DNA of 45,891 nucleotides from Acetobacteraceae bacterium (GCA_003164455.1 PLTJ01000064.1:1-45891); one strand, 5' to 3'. Positions 15,854 through 24,585 are shown, counted from the first letter of the stretch. The notes: generated from the letters alone by a model not told the origin. Made by a program: numbers and translations.

Positions 15854-15870
15854 TTGGCGACCCCAGCAGG
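15854..15870. repeat. Right attachment site within tRNA-Arg
   Basis: Same 17 bases as 9-25. They cover the CCA end, discriminator, acceptor strand and first bases of the T arm of the tRNA-Arg gene, so the tRNA stays complete after integration. It marks the right boundary of the element. Confidence 0.88.
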
Positions 15871-16155
15871 ACTCGAACCTGCGACCTACCGCTTAGCATC
15901 CCACTTCGGCTTCCGCCGCCGCCCTGCGGGCGTTCGTGGTCTGGACCATCCCTTCGCCATGGGCCGACGTGGCCGACAGGCGCCTGCCGTCTGGTCTCTA
16001 CACCTTCCCGGCCGAGGTCGGGCTTGGCTCGGGATTGCCAGCTCCCGTGCGGGCACAGGGTTCCCCGAGTTTGACAGGTTCTACCTCCGCCGTTTCCGGC
16101 GGCGCACTCCTACTCCTTCCGAAGGCGGTTGCTCTATCCGCTGAGCTATGGGGCC
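15855..16155 (-). tRNA. tRNA-Arg(UCU), interrupted by a group I intron
   Basis: Read on the minus strand, the 5' exon (16155-16122) gives acceptor GGCCCCA and a D arm, ending CCGCCTT in the anticodon loop. The 3' exon (15896-15855) starts CTAAGCGGT and gives the anticodon stem, a T arm with GTTCGAGTC, acceptor TGGGGTC, discriminator G and an encoded CCA. Joining them gives a 7-base loop CTTCTAA, anticodon UCU, closed by ACCGC/GCGGT. The mature tRNA would be 76 nt. Without removal of 225 bases the anticodon arm cannot form. It is the integration target of the element. Confidence 0.9.
15897..16121 (-). ncRNA. Group I self-splicing intron in tRNA-Arg
   Basis: The 225-nt insertion lies between positions 34 and 35 of the tRNA and ends in G, as group I introns do. 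On the minus strand it contains, in order, stretches matching the conserved core: P-like (CTGTCAAACTCGGGGAA), Q-like (GGCAATCCCGAGCCAAGCC), R-like (GGTGTAGAGACCAGACGGC, P7 with the guanosine site) and S-like (AAGGGATGGTCC). A P1-like pairing CCTT/AAGG spans the 5' splice site. There is no homing endonuclease frame. Size and host fit the small tRNA-Arg introns known from alphaproteobacteria. The exact 5' splice site could shift by one base. Confidence 0.88.
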
Positions 16156-16202
16156 GTAAGGGAGCGATACTAATGCGGCCGCGGCCGCCCCACCATCCCC
16201 GC

Positions 16203-16514
16203 TCAGTGCGTCCAGTTTTCCGGCCGGCCGAAGCGGAAATTGTCGGCATAGGCCTTGGGACGGAAGCGGCTGTTCTGCGGCAGCTCGATATCATTGGCGA
16301 GACCGCCCTTCTCGGCATAGGCGACCGCCTCCTCTCGGGTATCGAAGCGCAGGCGCACCTGGGTCTGGGTGTCGGCGCTGCCGCTCCAGCCCATCAGCGG
16401 GTCGGCGCGGCGGGCCTCGGCGGGTTCGAAGTCGAGGATCCACGCGTCGCAGCCGGCCATGCCGGACTGCATGGCCGTTTTGGGCTGCCGATAGATGCGG
16501 GCGCGATTCGTCAT
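16203..16514 (-). CDS. NADH dehydrogenase accessory subunit, NDUFS4 family
   Basis: The 103-residue protein (MTNRARIYRQPKTAMQSGMA...) has the signature of the 18-kDa complex I subunit: ARIYRQPKTAMQSG at the start, DPLMGWSGSADTQTQVRLRF in the middle and KAYADNFRFGRPENWTH at the end. In alphaproteobacteria and mitochondria this subunit sits on the peripheral arm of NADH:ubiquinone oxidoreductase and stabilises the NADH-binding module. It is usually encoded alone, as here, 48 bases from the tRNA-Arg 5' end. Full length, no oddities. Confidence 0.93.
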   Translation of the reverse strand: MTNRARIYRQPKTAMQSGMAGCDAWILDFEPAEARRADPLMGWSGSADTQTQVRLRFDTREEAVAYAEKGGLANDIELPQNSRFRPKAYADNFRFGRPENWTH

Positions 16515-16579
16515 GGCGTGGCTCTCCCCCGTTCGGGCAGGTTCCTGTACCCGAGGCCGAAGGGTGGCGTCAAACCCGC

Positions 16580-17452
16580 TCAGCGCAGGCCGGCACGCTC
16601 CTGTGCCACCCGGGCCAGCACGCTCCAGTCGGCATCGCCCCGGCCCAGGGCCATGGCGGTGAGCAAGCCGTCATGGGCCAGGCCGGCCAGTGGCATCGGC
16701 ACCGCCAAGGCGTCGGCCGCGGCCAGTACCAGGCGCAGATCCTTCAGCCCGAGGCTCGCCTTGAACAGTCCCGCCTCGTCGCGCCCCTCGGCGATCATCC
16801 CGCCGTAGTTGGCATAGACCGGCGACTGGAACAGGTTGTTCACCGCGTCGATGAAATCCTGCGGCGGGATGTCCGCCTTGCGCATCAGGGCAACGGCCTC
16901 GCCAAGCGTCTCGATCATGGCGGCGAGGAGGAAATTGTTGCCCAGCTTCACCAGGTTGGCGCGCCAGGGTTCGTCGCCGAATTCCGAAATGCCGCGGCCC
17001 ATCGCCTCCAGCAGCGGGCGCACCCGGGCGCGTTGCCCCGCCTCACCGGCCAGCAGAATCCACAGCTTGCCGGCGGCGGCGGCATCGGGGCGGCCGAACA
17101 CCGGGGCGGCCAGGTAGGCGCGGCCGCGTTCGGCGTGCATGGCGGCCATCCGGCGCGCCGTGGCGATGCTGATGGTGCTCATGGCGACATGGACGGCCCC
17201 CGCGCCAAGCCCATCCAGCAAACCGCCCTGCACCACCGCCTCCAGGGCGTCATCGTCGGCCAGCATGGTCAACACCGCTTCGGCGCCTTCCAACGCGGTG
17301 CGCAGATCGCCGGCGAGCCGCGGGGGCCGGTCGGCGAAGGCGTCGAGCGGCTTCGGGCTGCGGTTGAAGACCGTCATCTCGTGGCCGGCCCTGGCGAGGT
17401 TGACCGCCATCGGCAGGCCCATGGCTCCGAGGCCGATAAACGTCACTTTCAT
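16580..17452 (-). CDS. 3-Hydroxyisobutyrate dehydrogenase-family NAD(P)-dependent reductase
   Basis: The 290-residue protein starts MKVTFIGLGAMGLPMAVNLA, with the GxGxxG nucleotide-binding loop at residues 7-12. The substrate-binding serine region is AMSTISIATA and the catalytic lysine lies in NLVKLGNNF. The C-terminal all-helical domain is complete. The family oxidises beta-hydroxyacids or reduces the matching semialdehydes (3-hydroxyisobutyrate, tartronate semialdehyde, GLYR/succinic semialdehyde). The substrate cannot be read from the sequence. The ATG at 17452 follows CAGGAGA; a longer frame starting at 17482 lacks this. A pirin gene is divergent, starting 97 bases away. Confidence 0.9.
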   Translation of the reverse strand: MKVTFIGLGAMGLPMAVNLARAGHEMTVFNRSPKPLDAFADRPPRLAGDLRTALEGAEAVLTMLADDDALEAVVQGGLLDGLGAGAVHVAMSTISIATARRMAAMHAERGRAYLAAPVFGRPDAAAAGKLWILLAGEAGQRARVRPLLEAMGRGISEFGDEPWRANLVKLGNNFLLAAMIETLGEAVALMRKADIPPQDFIDAVNNLFQSPVYANYGGMIAEGRDEAGLFKASLGLKDLRLVLAAADALAVPMPLAGLAHDGLLTAMALGRGDADWSVLARVAQERAGLR

Positions 17453-17549
17453 GCGGCATCTCCTGGCATCATGGGGTTGCATCTTTTCTGTTTTATCCGG
17501 TCCGGTCGATCACCATCTTTCGCCCATTGCGCAACCGGAGCACCCGATC

Positions 17550-18248
17550 ATGATCGAACGCAGGCCGTTCGCGACCCTGGGCGGCAATGACCACGGCTGG
17601 CTCAAAACCAGGCACCATTTCTCCTTCGCTGACTACCGGGACCCCGCCCGCATGGGCTGGGGCGGTCTGCGCGTGTGGAACGATGACGAAATCGCCGCCG
17701 GTAGCGGCTTTGCCACCCACCCGCATGCCGACATGGAAATCATCACCTACGTGCGCGCCGGCGCGATCACCCATCGGGACTCGATGGGCAACCAGGGCCG
17801 CACCGAAGCCGGCGACGTGCAGGTGATGTCGGCCGGATCGGGCGTTCGCCACTCCGAATACAACATGGAAGCGGCGACTGCCCTGATTTTCCAGATCTGG
17901 ATCCATCCGGCCGTCAAGGGCGGCGCGCCATTCTGGGGCGCCAAGCCGTTCCCCAGGGCGGACCGATCGGGCCGGTTCGTCACGCTGGCCAGCGGCGATG
18001 CCGCCGACACCGACGCCCTGCCGATCCGCGCCGATGCCCGCGTGCTGGGCGCGACAGTGAAAGCCGGCGAACACGTCACCATCGCGCTGGACCCCAGGCG
18101 TCACGCCTATCTGGTGGTCGCCAGCGGCGCGATCGAGGCCGGCGGCGTGCGCATCGCGGCGCGCGACGGCGCGGCGATCACCGATGTCGCCAGCCTCGCC
18201 ATCGTCGCCCTGGAGGACGCCGAAATCGTCCTGGTCGATGCCGCCTGA
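17550..18248 (+). CDS. Pirin family protein (YhhW-like cupin)
   Basis: The 232-residue bicupin starts MIERRPFATLGGNDHGW. The N-terminal cupin keeps the metal ligands at H57, H59 (THPHADMEI), H101 and E103 (SGVRHSEYNM), the same numbering as in E. coli YhhW, which has quercetin 2,3-dioxygenase activity in vitro. The C-terminal cupin lacks a metal site, as in that group. Physiological role in bacteria is uncertain, perhaps redox-linked regulation or flavonoid breakdown. The ATG at 17550 is chosen over an upstream frame running through the divergent dehydrogenase, which is antisense shadow. Confidence 0.92.
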   Translation: MIERRPFATLGGNDHGWLKTRHHFSFADYRDPARMGWGGLRVWNDDEIAAGSGFATHPHADMEIITYVRAGAITHRDSMGNQGRTEAGDVQVMSAGSGVRHSEYNMEAATALIFQIWIHPAVKGGAPFWGAKPFPRADRSGRFVTLASGDAADTDALPIRADARVLGATVKAGEHVTIALDPRRHAYLVVASGAIEAGGVRIAARDGAAITDVASLAIVALEDAEIVLVDAA

Positions 18249-18488
18249 CCGTGCCAATGGCCATGGGATGTCGCGGCCGGGTTGGCGAGAGGCGGGCTCT
18301 GTCGATGCCCCTGGTGAAGCAAGCAGCACCAGTGGAGCCGAAAACCGGCGCCCTGGGGCCGGCCGCAGGCCCCGGATGCTGCAATATCGTTGACCGAAGG
18401 CTGTCTTAATTATATGTAAACCAAGAACGGCGACCGTACGACAAATGTCGGATAATGATTCATTTCCGTTTCCTGAGGGGTGAAGTCG

Positions 18489-21400
18489 ATGTCTGTCAAG
18501 ACGGCCCAGCAGCCTTTCATGAAGCTGACCGACCCCGCGCTCGATACTGACAACAACGCGTGGCAACCGGACGTCGTCCCGGCGCTACAGATGCTTGACG
18601 GCTGGTGGAGCCAGTTCGGCACCATCGGCGGCTTTGGCTTTGACGCGTTCTCTTCCGTTCTTCCCAGCGGCACGGGCGGCTCCACGCGAGGCACTGGATC
18701 GGGGGCAACTGGGGCCACGTCCAAAACCGGCGGCACGACAGGCTCGACCACGACCCTGTCATGGATCTCCACACTGAACGATGCCGTGATCAAAGCTGAC
18801 ATGACAGCGGCAGATGTTGACGGTACCGTCAGCGAAACCGGGATGGCCCAACTGTTCAGCGATCTCGGTGCCGAGCTGACCGCCGACAAGTCAACCCTGT
18901 CGGCCAGCCAGCTCGCTGACCTCAAGACGATTGCCGCCGACCTCAACGTCGGTGAGACGGCATCGTCCTATGTGACCTACATCACCGATGCGCTGATCGA
19001 CGGCAATGCCGCCAATGCCAAATGGACCGGCGGGGCCGCCTCGACCACCACCCTCGGCAACCTCGCTGTCGGCGCCAGCGCCACGCACGTGGATGAACTC
19101 GACGACAAATGGTTCCTGGGCACCGACCTGCCGAGTTCCAGCGTGAACATGATCGGCGATGGGACTTTCACCGTGTCCTACTCGGCGGTACCCAGCCCGG
19201 TGTTCGGCGCGAGTGGCCCGAGCATGAACGACATCAACCAAGGTTATCTCGGCGACTGCTACCTGATGGCGTCATTGGCCGAAGTTGCCTATCAGGATCC
19301 GTCGGCCATCGAGTCGATGATCATAAATAATGGCAACAATACCTATGGTGTCCGGTTCTTCGTCAACGGCAGCGCGGACTACGTCACGGTCAACGATTCT
19401 CTCGCCGACGGCGGAACGATCTTCAACAGCGCGACCGACATTTGGGGAGACCTGATCGAGAAAGCCTATGCCCAAATCCAGGCAAGCGGCGTCATCACCG
19501 GGAATACTTATAATTTCGGCAACTCCTATTCGACCATTGGTAATGGTGGCGCACCGGAATATGCCCTGGAGGAAATAACCGACGCGTCAGCCATCACTGA
19601 TTTCAATGCCGGCCGCGCGTCGTGGAGCGAAGATGTCTACAATGACGACTTGAATACCCAGTCAACCGGCTCCGGGTTGACGACGGCATCCGTGTTGGCA
19701 ACCTTGGTCGCCGACCTTGGCAAAGGGTATGACGAGGTTCTGTCTTCCTCCACCAACGCCACCGACAGCAGCGGCATGACCACGCTGGTGGCCGATCACG
19801 CCCTGTCGGTCTATGGCTACGACAGCACGACCGGCGATCTCGAGATCCGCAACCCGTGGGGTACCGATCCCGGGCAATACTGGGACACGACGTTCGAGGT
19901 CAGCCTGACCACCCTTCTCGCCGATGGCGATACCATCAGCGTCGCCGACGTGCCATCTTCCCCAGGATCGGTTGTCACCGGAGCCTTGGTATCCGCTGCC
20001 GCCGGGTTGCAGGCGAACGCCGCGGTGACGTCGTTCTCCATCACGGACAGCATGGCCAATGTGAGCGCGGCCTTCGCGAGCCTGGCCACCGATACCAAAC
20101 TCACATCGATTACGCTGACCGACAGCAGCACGCCGGCGCTGACTCTGACCGCGGCGCAATACACCGCCGACGCCAGCGTTCTCGCCAAGATCACCAGCAA
20201 CTACAATCTGACGGTGACCGGCGCCCTGGCGTCAGCCGCCGCCGGATTGCAGGCGAACGCCGCGGTGGCGTCGTTCTCCATCTCGGACAGCATGGCCGAT
20301 GTGAGCGCGGCTTTCACGGGCCTGGCCACCGATACCAAGCTCACGTCGATTACGCTGACCGACACCAGCACACCAGCGCTGACCCTGACCGCGGTGCAAT
20401 ACACCGCCGATACCGGCGTTCTCGCCAAGATCACCAGCAACTACAATCTGATGGTGACCGGTGCCCTGGCGTCAGCCGCCGCCGGATTGCAGGCCAACAC
20501 GGATGTCATCGCGTTTTCCCTGTCGGATAGCGCCAGCAATGTGAACGCGGCCTTCGCCGGCCTGGCCACCGATACCAAGCTCACATCGATTACGTTGACC
20601 GACACCAACACACCGACGCTGACCCTGACCGCGGCGCAATACACCGCCGATACCGGCGTTCTCGTCAAGATCGCCAGCAACTACAATCTGATCGTGAATG
20701 GTGCCTTGGTGTCAGCCGTCGCCGGATTGCAGGCCAACACGCATGTCATCGCGTTTTCCGTTTCGGATAGCTCGACCGATGTGGCGAGCTCAATCGCCGC
20801 GCTGAATGGCGATACGAAACTTGCGTCGATCACCGTAACCGACAGCAATCCTCTGTCGATCACCTATGCCCAATTGACCGGCGACACGACCGCATTGAGC
20901 AAGCTGCCGAGCCCCTACAAGGTGTCTGTGAGTGGTGTCAGCGCCGCGAACGCCGGGGCTGTGCAGGCCAACACGCATGTCGCGTCGTTCACGGTGTCCG
21001 ACACCGCGGCCGATGTCACGGCGGCGCTGTCTTCGCTGGATGGCGACAGCAAACTGTCGGCGCTGACCGTCAGTGGAACGACCTCGGCGAACACGCTCAA
21101 TCTGACCGGATCGGATGTGGCGGCAACGATCAATCTGAATGGCAACACGGCCAGTGTCAGTGCCGGCCTGACCGCACCCAGCCTGACCTTCATCGGCACA
21201 CCCGATGCCATCACGCTGGGGACGGGCGCCAGCACCATCGATTACACCCTGGCATCCAGCAGTGGAATCGAGACCATCGCCAACTTCCAATACGGCCTGG
21301 ACCTGCTCGATATCAGCCTGAACGGTGCCGCCAGCAGTCTGCTGAAAGCAGCTAACACCAAGCTGAATGGTCAGAACGCCATCTCAATCTACAGCAGTGC

Positions 21401-21509
21401 CGATCCAACGCACGGCGTCGTTCTGGCCGGCGTCAGCAGCAGCATGACCGCCGCCAACCTGCTGACCAGCCACCTCGTGTTCAGCAATGGGAACGCTCTG
21501 ATCAGCTGA
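18489..21509 (+). CDS. Calpain-family (C2) cysteine protease with tandem repeats, probably exported
   Basis: The 1006-residue protein starts at ATG 18489 behind GAGGGG. A Gly/Thr-rich linker lies at about 60-95. A calpain-like papain-fold domain spans about 240-485, with Cys257 in QGYLGDCYLMASLAEV, His437 in DHALSVYGYD and Asn455 in IRNPWG: the full Cys-His-Asn triad. Residues about 495-870 hold tandem repeats of about 80 residues, three well kept and two diverged. The last 90 residues (FQYGLDLLDISLNG...) resemble the end of type I secreted proteins. No N-terminal signal peptide is present, which also fits type I export. There is no calcium-binding EF hand. Targets are unknown; large bacterial calpains of this kind are poorly studied. 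Confidence 0.87.
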   Translation: MSVKTAQQPFMKLTDPALDTDNNAWQPDVVPALQMLDGWWSQFGTIGGFGFDAFSSVLPSGTGGSTRGTGSGATGATSKTGGTTGSTTTLSWISTLNDAVIKADMTAADVDGTVSETGMAQLFSDLGAELTADKSTLSASQLADLKTIAADLNVGETASSYVTYITDALIDGNAANAKWTGGAASTTTLGNLAVGASATHVDELDDKWFLGTDLPSSSVNMIGDGTFTVSYSAVPSPVFGASGPSMNDINQGYLGDCYLMASLAEVAYQDPSAIESMIINNGNNTYGVRFFVNGSADYVTVNDSLADGGTIFNSATDIWGDLIEKAYAQIQASGVITGNTYNFGNSYSTIGNGGAPEYALEEITDASAITDFNAGRASWSEDVYNDDLNTQSTGSGLTTASVLATLVADLGKGYDEVLSSSTNATDSSGMTTLVADHALSVYGYDSTTGDLEIRNPWGTDPGQYWDTTFEVSLTTLLADGDTISVADVPSSPGSVVTGALVSAAAGLQANAAVTSFSITDSMANVSAAFASLATDTKLTSITLTDSSTPALTLTAAQYTADASVLAKITSNYNLTVTGALASAAAGLQANAAVASFSISDSMADVSAAFTGLATDTKLTSITLTDTSTPALTLTAVQYTADTGVLAKITSNYNLMVTGALASAAAGLQANTDVIAFSLSDSASNVNAAFAGLATDTKLTSITLTDTNTPTLTLTAAQYTADTGVLVKIASNYNLIVNGALVSAVAGLQANTHVIAFSVSDSSTDVASSIAALNGDTKLASITVTDSNPLSITYAQLTGDTTALSKLPSPYKVSVSGVSAANAGAVQANTHVASFTVSDTAADVTAALSSLDGDSKLSALTVSGTTSANTLNLTGSDVAATINLNGNTASVSAGLTAPSLTFIGTPDAITLGTGASTIDYTLASSSGIETIANFQYGLDLLDISLNGAASSLLKAANTKLNGQNAISIYSSADPTHGVVLAGVSSSMTAANLLTSHLVFSNGNALIS
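19972..20935 (+). repeat. 240-bp tandem repeats within the calpain-like gene
   Basis: Unit boundaries fall near 19976, 20216, 20456 and 20696, an exact 240-bp period. Units 1-3 are highly similar in DNA (for example CACATCGATTAC / CACGTCGATTAC and the AACTACAATCTGA boundary); unit 4 is shortened and diverged, and a fifth vestige follows to about 21110. Each unit encodes about 80 residues of GAL-SAAAGLQAN, a D-x-S strand-rich part and TLTAAQYTAD. Recent duplication or gene conversion is implied by DNA-level similarity. Confidence 0.85.
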
Positions 21510-21748
21510 CGCCGGTCATTGGGAGAACAGCCGCGAGGCGAACGCGGCGCTGAAAAACCTGCTGGCCGGACAGGACGGACGCGCGGGCACCGAGGAAAAC
21601 GTTCGGACGCAAATAACCGTGTGTCCCCTGGAATGGCTGTCCCCTCCCCCCCCGACAACGGCTACAGTGCCCCCAATTCAGGTCATTCACTGCTGCCCCG
21701 GACCTGTCAGGCGCCGGTGAAACACCGGGAAGTGAAAGTGCGCATCCA

Positions 21749-23686
21749 ATGACAATTCTGACGGTCGGGGCTGGAGGCGCGTTCCAGACCATCGCCTCGG
21801 CGGTCGCCGTCTCGCAGGATGGCGACACGATCGACGTCGCTGCCGGTACCTACACCAACGACTTCCTCGTCTTCAGCGACAGTATCACGTTGCAGGCGGT
21901 CGGCGGCATGGTGGTGATCAACGCCACCGTGCCGCCGCCGGACGAAATGGCGATCATCACGGAAGGCGCGACCGACGCGAACGTCACCATCAGCGGCTTC
22001 GAGCTGACCGGCGCGGCGATATCCTCTGATGAGGGCAATAACGGCGCCGGCATCCGCTACCAGGGCGGCAACCTGACGCTGACCAACGACTATATCTACG
22101 ACAACCAGGAAGGCGTCCTCGCCGGCACGCCGCCAGTCGCGGGGACCGGCACGATCTCCATCAGCAACAGCGAATTCGCCGATAACGGCGCGGGCGATGG
22201 CTACAGCCACAACATCTACGTCAACAACGTCGCCCTGCTGGAGATCACCAACAGCCTCTTCACCGGTGCCGTGGTCGGCCACGAGATCAAGAGCCGCGCG
22301 GTGGACACCATCATCACCGACAACGTCATCGCCGGCGGCCCAACCGGCTCCGACAGCTACAGCATCGACCTGCCCAATGGCGGCGATGCCACCGTTACCG
22401 GCAACGTCATCGAGAAGGGACCGGACTCGCAGAATCCCTATTTCATCTCCTATGGCGAGGAAGGGGTGACGAACCCGGGCACGAGCGTCACCATCTCGAA
22501 CAATACCATCCTCAACGACTTCGGCAGCAACGCGGTCGTCGTGAAGAACGACAGCACGACCACCATCGCGTTCAGCGGCAACGCGGTGTACGGGCTGACC
22601 TCGGGCCAGCTGATCAGCGGCCCCGGGACCGCCAGTGGCACGACGAACCTGACCACCGAACCGGCGGTAGACTATACGGCGCCGTGGTCGGCCGCCGCCA
22701 CGCCGCCGCTGGACTGGGCGGCGTGCTTCGCGACGGGCACCCGCATCACCACCCCGCGCGGCGCCTGCGCGGTGGAACGGCTGGCCGTCGGCGATCCGGT
22801 GCTGACGGCGGAAGGTCGCGCCGTGCCCGTCACCTGGATCGGCCATCGCGGCGTTTCATGCGAGCGCCATCCGCGCCCGCACGACGTCTGGCCGGTGTGC
22901 ATCCACGCCGGCGCCTTCGGCGACGGTCTGCCGCAGCGCGACCTCACCCTGTCACCCGACCATGCCGTGTTCATCGACGGCGTGCTGGTCCCCATCCGTT
23001 ACCTCGTGAACGGCTGCACCATCGCGCAGGTGCCGGTGAAGGCCATCACCTATTGGCATGTCGAACTGCCCACCCATGACGTTCTGCTGGCCGAGGGCCT
23101 GCCCGCCGAGAGCTATCTCGACACCGGCAACCGCGGCGCCTTCGCGGGCGGCAACGAGCCGCCCATGCTGCACCCGGACTTCGCCCTGCGGATCTGGGAG
23201 GCGCGGGCCTGTGCGAAGCTGGTGGTCGACGGACCCGAACTGGTAGCGGCGCGAAGCTGGCTGCTGGCCCGCGCCGAAACACTCGGTCATCGCACGACGC
23301 GCGCGCCCGCGCTGCGGCTGCGTACCGATGCCGGCACCGTGGCAGCCCAGGCCGACGGCCTCCGCCACCGGTTTGACCTGCCGCCGGGAACGCAGGGCCT
23401 GCGACTGCAATCGCGGGCCGGCGTGCCCGCGCAGATGGACCCCGAGAGCATGGATTGCCGCTCTCTCGGGGTCGCTGTCCGCGCTCTTGCGCTGGACGGC
23501 GTCGCGCTCGCCCTCACCGACACCCGGCTCGGGCCCGGCTGGCACGCGGCCGAGCCGGGCTGGCGCTGGACCGACGGCGACGCCACCATCGCCGCCGGGA
23601 GCGCGCGCACCCTGGAGATCGAACTCGCCATGGGCGCGCTCTACTGGGACGACGACGCGGCGGATGGGCTTATCCGCGCGGCGTGA
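21749..23686 (+). CDS. Beta-helix protein with C-terminal Hint domain, probably surface or secreted
   Basis: The 645-residue protein starts MTILTVGAGGAFQTIASAVA. Residues 1-300 are a right-handed parallel beta helix of pectate-lyase type (repeating ITDNVIAGG, VTISNNTILND). From Cys326 (CFATGTRI) to about 470 there is a Hint domain of the Hint_2 type, with VERLAVGDPVLTAEGRAVPV and the histidine in LSPDHAVFIDG. It ends in a 170-residue beta-rich part. Hint domains cleave at their N-terminal Cys, so the beta helix may be released or modified at residue 325/326. No signal peptide is visible. It follows the calpain-like gene by 239 bases; both look like exported proteins. Similar Hint_2 proteins are common in Acetobacteraceae. 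Confidence 0.87.
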   Translation: MTILTVGAGGAFQTIASAVAVSQDGDTIDVAAGTYTNDFLVFSDSITLQAVGGMVVINATVPPPDEMAIITEGATDANVTISGFELTGAAISSDEGNNGAGIRYQGGNLTLTNDYIYDNQEGVLAGTPPVAGTGTISISNSEFADNGAGDGYSHNIYVNNVALLEITNSLFTGAVVGHEIKSRAVDTIITDNVIAGGPTGSDSYSIDLPNGGDATVTGNVIEKGPDSQNPYFISYGEEGVTNPGTSVTISNNTILNDFGSNAVVVKNDSTTTIAFSGNAVYGLTSGQLISGPGTASGTTNLTTEPAVDYTAPWSAAATPPLDWAACFATGTRITTPRGACAVERLAVGDPVLTAEGRAVPVTWIGHRGVSCERHPRPHDVWPVCIHAGAFGDGLPQRDLTLSPDHAVFIDGVLVPIRYLVNGCTIAQVPVKAITYWHVELPTHDVLLAEGLPAESYLDTGNRGAFAGGNEPPMLHPDFALRIWEARACAKLVVDGPELVAARSWLLARAETLGHRTTRAPALRLRTDAGTVAAQADGLRHRFDLPPGTQGLRLQSRAGVPAQMDPESMDCRSLGVAVRALALDGVALALTDTRLGPGWHAAEPGWRWTDGDATIAAGSARTLEIELAMGALYWDDDAADGLIRAA

Positions 23687-23691
23687 AAAGG

Positions 23692-24585
23692 TCAGTCGTC
23701 GTCGCGGACGGTCTTCAGGATCGCCGCCATGCGCTCGACCAGTTCGCTGCCCACCTCGGTCATCGGGCTCTTCGAATAGCCGCAGTCGCGCCCCAGCAGT
23801 TTGGCTGCCGCCTTCATGCGGGCGGGGAACTGCGGCCCGCGAACGATTTTCCACAGCGGGTAGAGGCGGTTCTGGATCTTCAGCGCCTCCGCGTGACGAC
23901 CGGTGCCGGTCAGGTCCCACATCTTCACGCACAGGCGGGGGAACAATGACAGGATGGCCGAGATCGCCCCGTCGGCACCGGCCGCGAAGCAGGAGTAGAT
24001 CATCTCGTCGGTGGCGGCGAAAACCATGCCGCGATCGCCGCACATGACCTTCATGTCGTACATCGCCATGATGCCGCCGACGCTTTGCTTGACCCCGATG
24101 ACGTTCTTGATGTCAAGCAGCCGCGAGAATAGCTCCGACGACACTTCGTTCTGCGGGATCACGTTGTAGATGATGATCGGCAGGTCGACCGCCTCGGAGA
24201 TGGCGCGGTAGAACTTCTCGTTGCCGTTATCGTCGGGAACCAGAACGTTGTAGAAAGTCGGCGTCACCATCAACGCATCGGCGCCGGCCGCCTTCGCCCG
24301 CAACGCAGTGGCGATCGCCGCCTGGGTCGAGCACCGAGCCACGCCGGAGACGACGGGAATGCCCTTCTTGTTCTCTTCGCGTATGACGCCGATCAACTGA
24401 ACGAGTTCATCGTCCGAGAGGGCGGCATTCTCGCCCGTGCTGCCTCCCGGGCTGATGCAATGGATCCCGGCGTCGAGGAGATAGCGAACTTCTCTCCGGT
24501 ACAGGCCGGTGTCGATCTTCTCGTCCTCGGTAAAAGTCGTCAGGACGGGGGGCGTGATGCCCCTGAAGCCTTCGCCCTTCTTCAT
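23692..24585 (-). CDS. DapA-family aldolase/dehydratase (copy 2)
   Basis: The 297-residue TIM-barrel protein has the Schiff-base lysine K166 (VIGVKQSVG) and the tyrosine Y140 (IIIYNVIP) of the dihydrodipicolinate synthase / N-acetylneuraminate lyase superfamily. Its loop reads GGSTGE (48-53) instead of the GTTGE of true DHDPS, which suggests a different pyruvate-derived substrate. The start follows GGAAGTC. It lies 121 bases downstream of a second DapA-family gene and of an MHS transporter, so a catabolic operon is likelier than lysine synthesis. Possible activities are keto-deoxy-sugar-acid aldolase or dehydratase; the sequence does not decide. Confidence 0.88.
   Translation of the reverse strand: MKKGEGFRGITPPVLTTFTEDEKIDTGLYRREVRYLLDAGIHCISPGGSTGENAALSDDELVQLIGVIREENKKGIPVVSGVARCSTQAAIATALRAKAAGADALMVTPTFYNVLVPDDNGNEKFYRAISEAVDLPIIIYNVIPQNEVSSELFSRLLDIKNVIGVKQSVGGIMAMYDMKVMCGDRGMVFAATDEMIYSCFAAGADGAISAILSLFPRLCVKMWDLTGTGRHAEALKIQNRLYPLWKIVRGPQFPARMKAAAKLLGRDCGYSKSPMTEVGSELVERMAAILKTVRDDD

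Noticed and set aside
15936-16808. 290-codon plus-strand frame across the tRNA intron, NDUFS4-like and dehydrogenase genes
   Set aside because: It runs antisense to three well-supported features and shows no protein family; it is a by-product of high GC content.
19817-20863. Regularly spaced repeats resembling a CRISPR-like array
   Set aside because: The 240-bp period is in frame and encodes about 80-residue protein repeats; there are no short repeats with unique spacers.
21519-21752. 77-codon frame between the calpain-like and Hint genes
   Set aside because: Arg/Gly/Pro-rich composition, no binding site, and it overlaps the Hint gene start.
22952-24043. 363-codon minus-strand frame over the Hint gene and DapA copy 2
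   Set aside because: It is antisense to the Hint domain and off-frame to the aldolase, with low-complexity Arg/Gly composition.
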